64,000 bases of DNA from Planomonospora sp. ID67723 (GTDB lineage: Bacteria; Actinomycetota; Actinomycetes; Streptosporangiales; Streptosporangiaceae): contig NZ_JABTEZ010000006.1 in the NCBI RefSeq assembly GCF_015711605.1, positions 186,001 to 250,000 on the forward strand, written 5' to 3'. This document shows, in pieces, positions 25,893 to 34,414 of the stretch (position 1 is its first letter; every line of letters starts with the position of its first letter). Position numbers and translations under genes: made by a program. The notes beneath the pieces were generated by a model. The model did no database searches and was not told the DNA's origin. It saw only the letters and a list, made by a program, of their open reading frames with translations.

Positions 25893-27065
25893 ATGAGCCG
25901 AGGAAGTGAGCCGAGGAGTGGTGAGCCAGCGGTGAGCAGCGAGAGCCCGCGCCAGGACAACCCGGGGCTGCGGATGGGGCGCCCGTTCGGCATCCCGGTC
26001 TACGTCTCGCCGACCTGGTTCATCGTGGCGGCGTTCATCACCTTCACCTTCCAGCCCGCGGTGCTGTCGCGGCTGCCCGACCTGAGCACCGAGCTGTCCT
26101 ACGTGGTGGCGCTCGCCTTCGCGGTGCTGCTGTACGCATCGGTGCTGCTGCACGAGCTGGCGCACTGCGTGGTGGCCAAGGCCTACGGCCTGCCGGTCCG
26201 GCGCATCACGCTCTACCTGCTCGGCGGCGTCTCTGAGATCGAGCGCGAGCCGGAGACCCCGGGCCGGGAGTTCATGGTGGCCTTCGCCGGGCCGTTGCTG
26301 TCGCTGGGACTCGGCGGCGCCGGCTACGCCCTGGAGCAGTTCCTTGACCCCAACACCATCCTCGGCGTGCTGACCTTCCAGCTCTGGCTCGCCAACCTGA
26401 TCGTCGGGATCTTCAACTTGCTGCCCGGCCTTCCGCTCGACGGGGGCCGCATGCTCCGGGCAGGGGTGTGGAAGGTCACCCGCAGTTCCGGCTCCGGGAC
26501 GGTCGCGGCGGCCTGGGTGGGCCGGTTCCTCGCCGTCCTGCTGGTCGCCTGGCCCATCGTGCTGTCGCTGATGAGCGGCCAGGAGCCGAGCTGGGGCATG
26601 CTCATCTGGTCGGTGCTGCTGGCCTCCTTCATCTGGTTCGGCGCCACCCAGGCCCTGCGCGGAGCCCGGATGCGGGCGCGCCTGCCGCAGGTCAACGCCC
26701 GCGCCCTCGCCCGCCGGGCCATCGCCGTCACCGCCGACGTGCCGCTGGCGGAGGCGCTGCGCCGTGCGGCGGAGGCGCAGGCGGGGGCCATGGTCGTGGT
26801 GGACCACGAGGGCCGCCCGACCGGGATCGTTAACGAGGTCGCCGTGGAGGCCACCCCGGAGAGCCGCCGTCCCTGGGTGACGGTCGGCTCGCTGGCGCGC
26901 AGCCTCCAGCCGGAACTGGTGCTGCCCGCCGACCTGACGGGAGAGTCCCTGATCGACGCCATGCGAGGCGCTCCCGCCGGAGAGTACCTCCTCGTCGAGC
27001 GGGGCGGGGAGATCTTCGGCGTGCTCGCCACCTCGGACGTGAACCGTGTGTTCACCGGTGTCTGA
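25893..27065 (+). CDS. Site-2 protease family (M50) membrane metalloprotease with CBS domains
   Basis: 390 residues. Zinc site HELAH (87-91) in transmembrane segment VLLYASVLLHELAHCVV, and the second motif LLPGLPLDGGRML with the metal Asp in a later helix. About six membrane segments are followed by two CBS-like repeats (about 265-390, with PTGIVNEVAV and IFGVLATSDVNRVFTG). The family cleaves membrane-bound substrates, often anti-sigma factors, but this branch (FtsH-less, CBS-tailed) has no confirmed substrate. The ATG has GGAAGG 5 nt upstream; a GTG at 25932 is an alternative. Confidence 0.92.
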   Translation: MSRGSEPRSGEPAVSSESPRQDNPGLRMGRPFGIPVYVSPTWFIVAAFITFTFQPAVLSRLPDLSTELSYVVALAFAVLLYASVLLHELAHCVVAKAYGLPVRRITLYLLGGVSEIEREPETPGREFMVAFAGPLLSLGLGGAGYALEQFLDPNTILGVLTFQLWLANLIVGIFNLLPGLPLDGGRMLRAGVWKVTRSSGSGTVAAAWVGRFLAVLLVAWPIVLSLMSGQEPSWGMLIWSVLLASFIWFGATQALRGARMRARLPQVNARALARRAIAVTADVPLAEALRRAAEAQAGAMVVVDHEGRPTGIVNEVAVEATPESRRPWVTVGSLARSLQPELVLPADLTGESLIDAMRGAPAGEYLLVERGGEIFGVLATSDVNRVFTGV

Positions 27066-27194
27066 GCGAACCTCGCGCGTCCCCCGGGCGTCTGAACAGG
27101 TGCGGGGAAACGGCAGCGGACGACGGGAGATCGGGATCGGGGGAGAGTGCCCTGTTCGTCCCCTCGTTTTCGGCGCGCACCGGCACTAATGTTC

Positions 27195-27217
27195 TGGTCA
27201 ACTGACCCGGTTGGCCA
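27195..27217. promoter_or_regulatory. Inverted repeat before the FAD/FHA operon
   Basis: TGGTCAAC and GTTGGCCA (7 of 8 complementary) are separated by 7 bp, 22 bp before the TTG start of the FAD protein and just after a -10-like TAATGT (27187-27192). Candidate operator or leader hairpin for the three-gene operon. Confidence 0.45.
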
Positions 27218-27238
27218 CGGAGCTAAGGGACGCATCAA

Positions 27239-28774
27239 TTGGTACCCCCCCACACGCCGGCCCCGGCCGGTGACCTGACGCCGGAGTTGCTCGACGCTCC
27301 GGAATGGACGGATCAGATGGTCGCGTCCGCTGGAATCCCGATGTACGACATCCCCTTCCTCACCGTGGGCGGGGGCATCGGTTCCTTCGTGACCCTCGAC
27401 TACCTGCGGATCTACGGGGTCCCGACCTCGCAGATGCGGGTCGTGTCCAATATCGACCACCCGTGGCAGACCTACGAGTTCCTCACCAGGTGCTCTCAGA
27501 TCCCCCGGAGCGAGCGGATCCGCTCCGACTCCTCCTCGCGCCCCGACAACCTCTGGGGGTTCCCCTCCTACGCGCTGGAGGAGGCCTGGAAGGACAAGAA
27601 CCCGGCCTACCTGTGGCAGCTGCTCACCGAGCCCCTCCTCAACGACTACTGGACGCCGCGCGCCGGGACGGTCTTCGAGAACCTGGAGCGCGAGGCCAAG
27701 CGCATCGGTTACTGGGACATGCTGGTCAAGGGGCAGGTCCGGATGGTGCGCCGCCGATCCGGAGGCGGCTACTTCACCGTGGTCACCCCGCCCGAGGGCG
27801 CCGCGCCCACCAAGCGCATCGTCTTCCGCTCGCGGTTCGTGCACATCGCGGTCGGCTACCCGGGCCTGAAGTTCCTGCCCGACCTGCAGGAGTTCCGCAC
27901 GAAACACTCCGACTACCAGCACGTGGTCAACGCCTACGAGCCGCACGAGCAGGTCTACGAGTTCCTCAAGACCCGGCCCGGCACGGTGGTCATCCGGGGC
28001 GGCGGCATCGTCGCCTCCCGGGTGCTCCAGCGCCTGTTCGACGACAGGGAGAGGCTCGGTCTGAAGACCCAGATCATCCACATCTTCCGGACCTTCGTCA
28101 CCGGCTCCCACGGACCGAACCTGTGGTCGCGGCGCAAGGGCGGCAACGGCTGGGCCTACCAGGGCTTCAACTACCCCAAGTCCGTGTGGGGCGGCCAGCT
28201 CAAGGCCCAGATGCGCAAGCTGGAGGGCGCCGACCGGGCGAAGAAGTACAAGGAGATGGGCGGGACCAACACCCCCTACCGGCGGCGCTGGCAGGAGCAG
28301 ATGCGCGCCGGGCGTGAAGGCGGCTACTACCACGCCGTGCAGGGTACGGTGGACCGGGTGGAGCGCGCCCCCGACGGCCGGCTGGTCAGCTACGTGCGCA
28401 GCAGCGACGGCATCGTCCGCGAGCCGGTGGCCGACTACATCATCGACTGCACGGGCCTGGAGGCCGACATCGCCGAGCACCGCGTCTTCGCGGACCTGCT
28501 CAAGTACGGCGGGGCCTTCCGCAACCCGATCGGGCGGCTGGAGGTGGAGCGCCACTTCGAGGTGAAGGGGACCGCCAACGGCGACGGCGCCCTGTACGCC
28601 TCCGGCTCGGCCACCCTCGGCGGTTACTTCCCCGGCGTCGACACCTTCCTCGGCCTGCAGATCGCGGCCCAGGAGATCGCCGACGACCTGGCCAGGCGTA
28701 AGTTCGTCCGGAAGATGGGACCGCTGCGCTCGACCGCGCAGTGGTTCAAGTGGGTCATCAACTCGCCGGTGTGA
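27239..28774 (+). CDS. FAD/NAD(P)-binding oxidoreductase, monooxygenase-like
   Basis: 511 residues. Two dinucleotide-binding loops are visible: TVGGGIGSF (44-50) for FAD and VIRGGGIVASRVLQ (Gly254-256) for NAD(P). This two-Rossmann plan resembles the flavin monooxygenase/lysine-hydroxylase class, but I cannot place it in a named family. No signal peptide. The start is TTG with AAGGGA 8 nt upstream; no better start is present. It heads an operon with a small membrane protein (15 bp downstream) and an FHA protein. The substrate is unknown, and the association suggests redox sensing or modification at the membrane (inference). Confidence 0.8.
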   Translation: MVPPHTPAPAGDLTPELLDAPEWTDQMVASAGIPMYDIPFLTVGGGIGSFVTLDYLRIYGVPTSQMRVVSNIDHPWQTYEFLTRCSQIPRSERIRSDSSSRPDNLWGFPSYALEEAWKDKNPAYLWQLLTEPLLNDYWTPRAGTVFENLEREAKRIGYWDMLVKGQVRMVRRRSGGGYFTVVTPPEGAAPTKRIVFRSRFVHIAVGYPGLKFLPDLQEFRTKHSDYQHVVNAYEPHEQVYEFLKTRPGTVVIRGGGIVASRVLQRLFDDRERLGLKTQIIHIFRTFVTGSHGPNLWSRRKGGNGWAYQGFNYPKSVWGGQLKAQMRKLEGADRAKKYKEMGGTNTPYRRRWQEQMRAGREGGYYHAVQGTVDRVERAPDGRLVSYVRSSDGIVREPVADYIIDCTGLEADIAEHRVFADLLKYGGAFRNPIGRLEVERHFEVKGTANGDGALYASGSATLGGYFPGVDTFLGLQIAAQEIADDLARRKFVRKMGPLRSTAQWFKWVINSPV

Positions 28775-28789
28775 GGAAGAGGTGTTTCC

Positions 28790-29227
28790 GTGGTTCCGAC
28801 CCTGATCGGGCGCATCCAGACGCGCCTGTTCCTGCTGGCGACCGTCGGCGTGGTCATCACGTTGCTGGTCATGCCGATCGTGCCCGGCGTGACCGGGCCG
28901 CTCGGCGAGCGTTACACGACCGGCCTGCTGGTCCTGGTGGCGGTGGGAGTCCTGGGCATCGCCTGGGAACTTCTCTACCACTTCCTCATGCAGTTCCGGT
29001 GGGAGAAGGACTGGCCGACCATGTTCGGTTTGCTGACGCTCGTACCCGAAGGTCTTCTGCTGTACTTTTTGCTACGGTCCGGTGCGGTCGACTTCATCGA
29101 TCCGATCCCGTCGGCTGCGTTCTGGACACACTTCACGGTCGTCTGGGTATCGATGTGGCTGGTGGCGAACGGTCCGATGAGGGTGCCGTTCATCCGGTGG
29201 CGTTTCCGGGGAGGGAGAGTTCTGTGA
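28790..29227 (+). CDS. Four-helix membrane protein, unknown function
   Basis: 145 residues with four hydrophobic segments (about 14-33, 44-64, 78-95 and 107-125) and a basic C-terminus ending RFRGGRVL. GTG start with GGAAGAGG 7 nt upstream. It sits between the FAD protein and the FHA protein, overlapping the latter by GTGA, so the three are probably made in fixed ratio. No catalytic residues are evident. It may anchor one of its neighbours. Confidence 0.8.
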   Translation: MVPTLIGRIQTRLFLLATVGVVITLLVMPIVPGVTGPLGERYTTGLLVLVAVGVLGIAWELLYHFLMQFRWEKDWPTMFGLLTLVPEGLLLYFLLRSGAVDFIDPIPSAAFWTHFTVVWVSMWLVANGPMRVPFIRWRFRGGRVL

Positions 29228-30714
29228 CCGACCAGGGCTTCGGAGCGGTGCGTCCGCTTCCGGGCAACGGGCTGGTCGCCCATGTGGGCGGGCTGCTGCT
29301 GGTGTGCGACGCGGCCGAGGCCGTGGCGGAGGACCTGCTGGGGGCGGTCCGGGAGACCGCCGCCTCGGGCGGGGACGGACGGGCGCTGGCCCGGCGCGTA
29401 GCCCAGCTGCTGGCCTCCATGATGGGCGAGCCGGTGGCGTGCGCCGTCGCCGGTCCCGTGCCCGAGGGAGTGGCCGTGCTGGTCAGTGGCCCGGCGTTCG
29501 CGTCGGTCACCGGCTCCGGCGGGGAGGTCCGGCTCGCCGGACGCGACGCCCTCACCTGGTCCGACCGGCTGGTGCCCGGCCCGGTCACCCGGGTGGAGCT
29601 GCGCCTGCCCGAGGCGGGCGAGGCGCGGCGGCTCGCCCGGCTGGACAGCGGAGTGATCGTCGGAGGCGGGGTCCAGTGCGACCTGTCCGAGGCGGGCGAG
29701 GCGCCGCGGCCCGCGCAGCAGCCGATGACCGCCCCTCCCGAGCCTCCCGCGCGCGCCGCACAGCCCGCGCCCGAGTCCTCCATGCCTTCCGCGGAGGCCG
29801 CCGTGCCCGGCCCTCCGCCGGTTCCCGACTGGGGACCGCCGCCCGTGGACCCCCGTCCGGCCCCCGTGGAGCAGTCCGCGCCCCCGATGGAGCGGTCCGC
29901 GCCTCCGCCTCCGATGGAGACGGCCCCGCCCGGACCGCCGCCGTACCCGCTCGGCCCCGCCGACCCCTACTCGGCGCCCTCCATGGAGCCTCAGGCCCCC
30001 GTCGCCCAGGGATGGCACTCCGAGCCCATGCCGCAGATCCCGCCGCAGGGCGCGGTCTCCGGCCCGGGCCCGGTCATGGCGGGGCACGAGGACATCGAGA
30101 CCGCCCGCGCCAACGGGATGGGCGGCGACCCCGTCGACTTCCGCAACGAATCGTTCGAGTACGAGCTGCTGACCCCCGGTCCCGGCGGCCCCTCGCAGAC
30201 CGCGCCCGACCTGCCGGCGCAGCCCGAGCCCGAGTCGCGCCCCCTGGTCTACGGGGTGGACTGCAAGAACGACCACTTCAACGACCCGCGGGTGCCGTAC
30301 TGCGCGGTCTGCGGAATCGCGCTGGTCCAGCGCACGCTCGTCCCCTACAAGGGGCCGCGCCCGCCGCTGGGCGTGCTCCTGCTGGACGACGGCATGACGC
30401 TGCGCCTCGACACCGACTACCTGCTCGGCCGCGATCCGGAGCGGGCTCCGGAGGTGGCCGACGGCTCGGTCCGCCCGGCCAAGGTGACCAGCCCCGACGG
30501 TTCGGTCTCCCGCCGCCACCTGCGGGTCGCGCTGGACGGCTGGGACGTCAACCTGGTCGACCTGGGATCGGTCAACGGCACCCAGATCCAGCCCCCGGGC
30601 GACCCGAACTTCTACGACATCCCGCCGAACGAGCCGGTCACGGTCGCGCCCGGCACGACCGTGCGGATCGGCGTCTCGCGCACCATGCGCTACGAGTCGC
30701 ACCGCAACGGCTAG
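29224..30714 (+). CDS. FHA-domain protein with zinc-ribbon-like Cys motif
   Basis: 496 residues. Order: a globular N-terminal region (about 1-150, no recognised family), a long Pro/Ala-rich disordered linker (about 155-330), a CKNDHFNDPRVPYCAVCG motif (Cys347, then C-x2-C), then an FHA domain (about 375-496) with YLLGRDPE, SVSRRHLRV and DLGSVNGTQI, which keep the phosphothreonine-binding Arg, Ser-His and Asn of the fold. It should bind a phospho-threonine partner; a soluble kinase gene lies 2.2 kb downstream. GTG start overlaps the membrane-protein stop. Confidence 0.88.
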   Translation: MTDQGFGAVRPLPGNGLVAHVGGLLLVCDAAEAVAEDLLGAVRETAASGGDGRALARRVAQLLASMMGEPVACAVAGPVPEGVAVLVSGPAFASVTGSGGEVRLAGRDALTWSDRLVPGPVTRVELRLPEAGEARRLARLDSGVIVGGGVQCDLSEAGEAPRPAQQPMTAPPEPPARAAQPAPESSMPSAEAAVPGPPPVPDWGPPPVDPRPAPVEQSAPPMERSAPPPPMETAPPGPPPYPLGPADPYSAPSMEPQAPVAQGWHSEPMPQIPPQGAVSGPGPVMAGHEDIETARANGMGGDPVDFRNESFEYELLTPGPGGPSQTAPDLPAQPEPESRPLVYGVDCKNDHFNDPRVPYCAVCGIALVQRTLVPYKGPRPPLGVLLLDDGMTLRLDTDYLLGRDPERAPEVADGSVRPAKVTSPDGSVSRRHLRVALDGWDVNLVDLGSVNGTQIQPPGDPNFYDIPPNEPVTVAPGTTVRIGVSRTMRYESHRNG

Positions 30715-30717
30715 AAA

Positions 30718-30751
30718 GCCGGCGGGGAGGGCCGTGACCCTCCCCGCCGGC
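30718..30751. terminator. Bidirectional terminator between FHA and antiporter genes
   Basis: GCCGGCGGGGAGGG pairs perfectly with CCCTCCCCGCCGGC (14 bp, 6-nt loop) between two convergent genes. Confidence 0.8.
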
Positions 30752-30761
30752 CGGGTCGCGG

Positions 30762-32759
30762 TCAGGGGCGCGGCGCCGGCGCGGCCGCGGGGCGCAGGGC
30801 GGCGACCGCGGCGGCCCAGTCGACCGGGTCGGGATCCTGTTCGGCGCGGACCAGCAGGTGCGTGCCGGCCGGGGCGGCTGAGGTGTCGGGGGCCACGACG
30901 AGCGCACCGGGCGGGACCTCGCCCTCGACGGCCGCCACCCCCAACCCGGCCAGCCGCCGGGTCAGTCCGGAGGCGCGGCCGCCGGTGAGCACGAGCGGCC
31001 GGTCGCTCAGCAGGGCGAGCACGAGCGCAACGTGGACGGCGGCGTCGGAGCCTCCCCGGCCGGCGTGCACCGCGACAGGCCCCGTCTCAGAGCCGGCGGC
31101 CCCGGGATCGCCGGGAGAGAGCACGGTCACCACCCGGCACTCCGCGGCGGCCCGGATCTCCGCGTGGCCGGGTGTGTCCGCGGGCAGCACCAGCAGGTCG
31201 GGCCGGGCCCCGGCGACCACCTCGGACAGCTCTGCGGCCACGTCGGTGGCGAACCGGCTCACCACCCGGGCCTCCGAGCCCCGGGCGCGGACCACGACGG
31301 CGAGCTCCTCCAGCTCCTGGAGGGTCCCGGCCATCTCGGCGAGCTCCGACGACAGGCCGGTGCCGACCTCCAACCGGCCGCTCGGGTAGGGGCGCAGGTG
31401 GGTGAGGGCCACCTCGGAGGGGGAGGCGACGCGGGCCAGGTCGGCGGCCAGGCCCACCAGGGCCCCCTGCTCGGCGGGCGGCGCGGGGACGACGGCCAGC
31501 ACCCGGTGCGCGGCGGTCGTGCCCAGCGCGGCGCGTTCGGCCTCGGCGATGTCGCGGGCCACCCGCCGGTCGGGGTAGATCCTGCGCAGCAGCGGGCCGG
31601 TCATCCCGGTGGTGATCAGGGCCATCACCACCATCAGCGAGTACAGCTCGTTGTCGAGCACGCCCTTCTGCAGGCCGACGGTGAGGATGACGATCTCGGT
31701 GAGCCCGCGGGTGTTCAGCAGGGTGGCCAGCGCCCAGGACTGCCGCTCGGGCACTGCCTGCGTCCGGGCCGCGGCGTAGGAGCCCAGCAGTTTGCCGCCG
31801 ATCGCCACCGCCAGGATCGCGGCCAGGGTGCCGAGGCTCGACAGGTCCAGCTGCCGCAGGTTGACGTTGAGCCCGGCCACCACGAAGAACATCGGCAGCA
31901 GCAGCAGGACGGCGAGCTGCTCCAGGCGCTCCAGGATCTCGTGGTTGAGCCGCTCGGCGCCCTCGCGGGGCATCACCGCGCCGAACAGGAACGCGCCGAA
32001 GATGAAGTGCACGTGCATCCACTCGGTGGCCCAGGCCGAGCCGATCAGGCCGATGAGCACCAGCGAGAGCAGGGCCGGCGTCAGCCGCCCGGCCTTCTCG
32101 TGGGCGGGCACCAGCCGTGCCAGCAGCGGCCGGACCACCAGGAACATCACCAGGGCGTACGGCAGCGCCAGCGCGACCTTCCACTGCCCCTCGGCGTCGC
32201 CGGCCCCGGCGATGGCCACCACCACGGCCAGCACGGTCCAGGCGAGCACGTCGATCACCGCGGCGGCGGCCAGCGACAGGCCGCCGAGCGTGATGCGCTG
32301 CATTCCCCGGTCGGTGAGGATGCGGGCCAGGACGGGGAAGGCGGTCGCGGCCATCGCCGCACCCATGAACAGGGTGAACGGCAGGGTCTTCTCCCCGCCG
32401 ACGTGCTCGTCCGCGATGACCAGCGCGAGCCCGCAGCCCAGCGCGAAGGGCAGCACCGTGGAGCCGAGGGCGACGGTCACCGCGATCCGGCCCTTGCCCC
32501 GCACCAGTTTCTGGTCCAGCTCCAGGCCGACGACGAACATGAACAGCACCAGCCCGACATTGGCCAGTGCCTGCAGCGGGGGTTTCATCTCCGGGCCGAA
32601 CAGGGCGTCGCCCAGGAACGGGCCGAGCAGGGTGGGTCCGAGCAGGATGCCCGCCAGGATCTCGCCGACCACCGGCGGCTGGCCGAGCCGCCTGGCCGCC
32701 GCCCCGAAGAGCCGCGCAGCGGTCAAGACGATCACCAGATCGAGCAGGAGCAGGTCCAT
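30762..32759 (-). CDS. Cation:proton antiporter (CPA2/KefB-like) with C-terminal regulatory region
   Basis: 665 residues. About 12-13 hydrophobic segments (to about 400) form a Na+/H+ exchanger fold. Family segments include GQPPVVGEILAGILLGPTLLG, FMFVVGLELD and the ion-site stretch LSLAAAAVIDVLAWTVL with the Asp in the discontinuous helix. A soluble tail of about 260 residues resembles a tandem Usp-like fold (VLPADTPGHAEIRAAAECRVVTVLSP). It should exchange Na+ or K+ for H+. I start at the ATG at 32759; a TTG at 32768 with GGAAGG 9 nt upstream is a good alternative. Divergent from the kinase gene. Confidence 0.87.
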   Translation of the reverse strand: MDLLLLDLVIVLTAARLFGAAARRLGQPPVVGEILAGILLGPTLLGPFLGDALFGPEMKPPLQALANVGLVLFMFVVGLELDQKLVRGKGRIAVTVALGSTVLPFALGCGLALVIADEHVGGEKTLPFTLFMGAAMAATAFPVLARILTDRGMQRITLGGLSLAAAAVIDVLAWTVLAVVVAIAGAGDAEGQWKVALALPYALVMFLVVRPLLARLVPAHEKAGRLTPALLSLVLIGLIGSAWATEWMHVHFIFGAFLFGAVMPREGAERLNHEILERLEQLAVLLLLPMFFVVAGLNVNLRQLDLSSLGTLAAILAVAIGGKLLGSYAAARTQAVPERQSWALATLLNTRGLTEIVILTVGLQKGVLDNELYSLMVVMALITTGMTGPLLRRIYPDRRVARDIAEAERAALGTTAAHRVLAVVPAPPAEQGALVGLAADLARVASPSEVALTHLRPYPSGRLEVGTGLSSELAEMAGTLQELEELAVVVRARGSEARVVSRFATDVAAELSEVVAGARPDLLVLPADTPGHAEIRAAAECRVVTVLSPGDPGAAGSETGPVAVHAGRGGSDAAVHVALVLALLSDRPLVLTGGRASGLTRRLAGLGVAAVEGEVPPGALVVAPDTSAAPAGTHLLVRAEQDPDPVDWAAAVAALRPAAAPAPRP

Positions 32760-32880
32760 GCGCAGCAATGGCGAGCACCTTCCCGTAAGCAAAGAAAAGC
32801 CCCGACAATGACCATGGCGACGTTACCGTGAGAGGGATGTCGTCGGGAGGGTCGTTTGAGACACGGAGGGGAGAGCGCCG

Positions 32881-33666
32881 GTGGAGGGCATCGCCGACTA
32901 CGAGTTCATCCGGTCGCTGGGGGAGGGCAACCACGGGGAGTTCCATCTCGCCAGGAAGCCCGACCGGCTGCCGGTGGACGCCGAGTTCGTCGCGGTGAAG
33001 GTCCTGGGCGGCACCGGGGCCGACGCCTTCCGGCGGGCCACCCGCGAGCTGAAGGCGTTCGCCGCCGTGCGCTCGCCGTACCTGGTGACGCTCTATGACG
33101 CGGGCCAGCAGGGCGGGGTGTTCTACTACTCGATGGAGTATCTTCCCGCGGGTTCGCTGAGCCGCCCGGCCGAGCCGCCCTCACGGGAGGGGGCGCTGCG
33201 CGCCGTCGCCTGCGCCGCGCACGCCGCGCAGGCGCTGCACGAGGAGGGCATCGTGCACCGCGACATCACCCCCGGCAACGTGCTGCTGACCGAGACCGGG
33301 GGCAAGCTCTCCGACCTGGGCCTGTCGCAGGTGCTGGCGCCGGGCGCGACGGTGACCGGGATGGGCGGGCTCGGATCGGTGGAGTTCACCGACCCGGCGG
33401 TGCTGCAGGGAGACAGGCCCACCCCGGCCTCGGACGTGTGGTCGCTCGGTGCGACGCTCCACTGGGCGGCGGGCGGTACGGGGCTCTACGGGGAACTGCC
33501 CGTCCACGACCCGCTGCTGACCCTGCGCAAGATCAACAGCACTCCGCCCGAGGTCCGTGGCGAGCTCGGCCCCGAGCTGGAGGATCTGGTCCGGTCCTGC
33601 ATCGGGGACGCGGTCAAGCGGCCCACGGCCAGGGGTGTGGCCGACCGGATCTACGCGCTGATCTGA
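32881..33666 (+). CDS. Soluble Ser/Thr protein kinase, atypical catalytic loop
   Basis: 261 residues, kinase domain only, no transmembrane or PASTA region. Gly-rich loop LGEGNHGEFHLA, ATP lysine Lys40 in VAVKVL, catalytic Asp128 in HRDITPGN, metal Asp145 in SDLGLS and SDVWSLG. Two positions depart from the norm: the Lys of HRDxKPxN is Thr130 and DFG is DLG. The essential Lys and Asps are kept, so activity is possible but untested. GTG start with GGAGGGGAG upstream. The FHA protein nearby could read its phosphothreonines (inference). Confidence 0.86.
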   Translation: MEGIADYEFIRSLGEGNHGEFHLARKPDRLPVDAEFVAVKVLGGTGADAFRRATRELKAFAAVRSPYLVTLYDAGQQGGVFYYSMEYLPAGSLSRPAEPPSREGALRAVACAAHAAQALHEEGIVHRDITPGNVLLTETGGKLSDLGLSQVLAPGATVTGMGGLGSVEFTDPAVLQGDRPTPASDVWSLGATLHWAAGGTGLYGELPVHDPLLTLRKINSTPPEVRGELGPELEDLVRSCIGDAVKRPTARGVADRIYALI

Positions 33667-33696
33667 CCCCCGTCTCCGGTGTCCGCCGCCGGTTCC

Positions 33697-33733
33697 CCGG
33701 GCCCTGAGGGCGCTCGTGCGCCTCAGGGCCCGG
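33697..33733. terminator. Bidirectional terminator, kinase and TetR genes
   Basis: CCGGGCCCTGAGG pairs with CCTCAGGGCCCGG (13 bp, 11-nt loop). It overlaps the last codons of the TetR gene and lies 30 bp after the kinase stop. Confidence 0.7.
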
Positions 33734-34325
33734 CGGGGCGCCGGAGCCGGTCCAGCTCGGCCTCCAGCAGCCGCTGCGCCCGCTCGGCGCCCAGGCGGTC
33801 GGGGTAGAGCAGCCGATGCAGGCTGAGCCCGTCCACCAGGGCGAGCAACCGCTCGGCGACGTCGTCGAGGTCCTCGCCGGTGGCGATCTCGCCGTCGGCG
33901 GCCGCCGCGCCGAGCAGGCTGCGCACCAGGTAGCGCAGCTCGCCGGCCTCGGCCCGCTGGGCCTCCAGCAGGGCGGGGCTGGTCAGGCTCCGGCCCCAGA
34001 ACCCGACCTCCAGGCCGCTCTCCCGGGCGCGCTCGTCGTCCAGCGGCAGGTTGTCGAGAAGCAGCTCGCGCAGGGCCGCCAGACCGGCGAGACCGGCGAG
34101 CTTGGCGCGCAGCCGCTCCACGATGCGGCGGTGCGAGGAGCGCAGCGCCGAGAGCATGATCTCGTCCTTGTCGGCGAAGTAGTGGGTGAGCACTCCGTTG
34201 GAGTAGCCGGCCTCCTTGGCGATGGCCCTGGTGGTCGCCGCCTCGATGCCTTCGCGCAGGATGATGCGGCGGGCGGCCTCGACGACCTCCTCGCGGCGCT
34301 CCCGGTGATTGACGATCTTCGGCAC
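33723..34325 (-). CDS. TetR-family transcriptional regulator
   Basis: 200 residues. N-terminal TetR HTH (about 8-55): VVEAARRIILREGIEAATTRAIAKEAGYSNGVLTHYFADKDE, with the canonical recognition helix and the HYF/DK signature of BetI-like members. The C-terminal ligand domain ends in Arg/Leu-rich helices. GTG start with a purine-rich ribosome-binding site. It is divergent from the PfkB kinase gene and probably represses it and the aminotransferase. Effector unknown. Confidence 0.9.
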   Translation of the reverse strand: MPKIVNHRERREEVVEAARRIILREGIEAATTRAIAKEAGYSNGVLTHYFADKDEIMLSALRSSHRRIVERLRAKLAGLAGLAALRELLLDNLPLDDERARESGLEVGFWGRSLTSPALLEAQRAEAGELRYLVRSLLGAAAADGEIATGEDLDDVAERLLALVDGLSLHRLLYPDRLGAERAQRLLEAELDRLRRPAGP

Positions 34326-34349
34326 TTTCCCGCTCCTCCCGCTTGCTCG

Positions 34350-34380
34350 TTGACATGGTATTCGGTCGCCCGTCTATTAT
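34350..34380 (+). promoter_or_regulatory. Probable sigma-70-type promoter for the PfkB kinase gene
   Basis: TTGACA (34350-34355) is a perfect -35. TATTAT (34375-34380) is 19 bp downstream, and TCTATT (34373-34378) would give 17 bp. Transcription should start near 34387, about 28 nt before the ATG, after which GAGGAGGG provides a strong ribosome-binding site. Confidence 0.55.
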
Positions 34381-34414
34381 CCGCTCAGGACCTTGGACAT
34401 GAGGAGGGCTCGTC

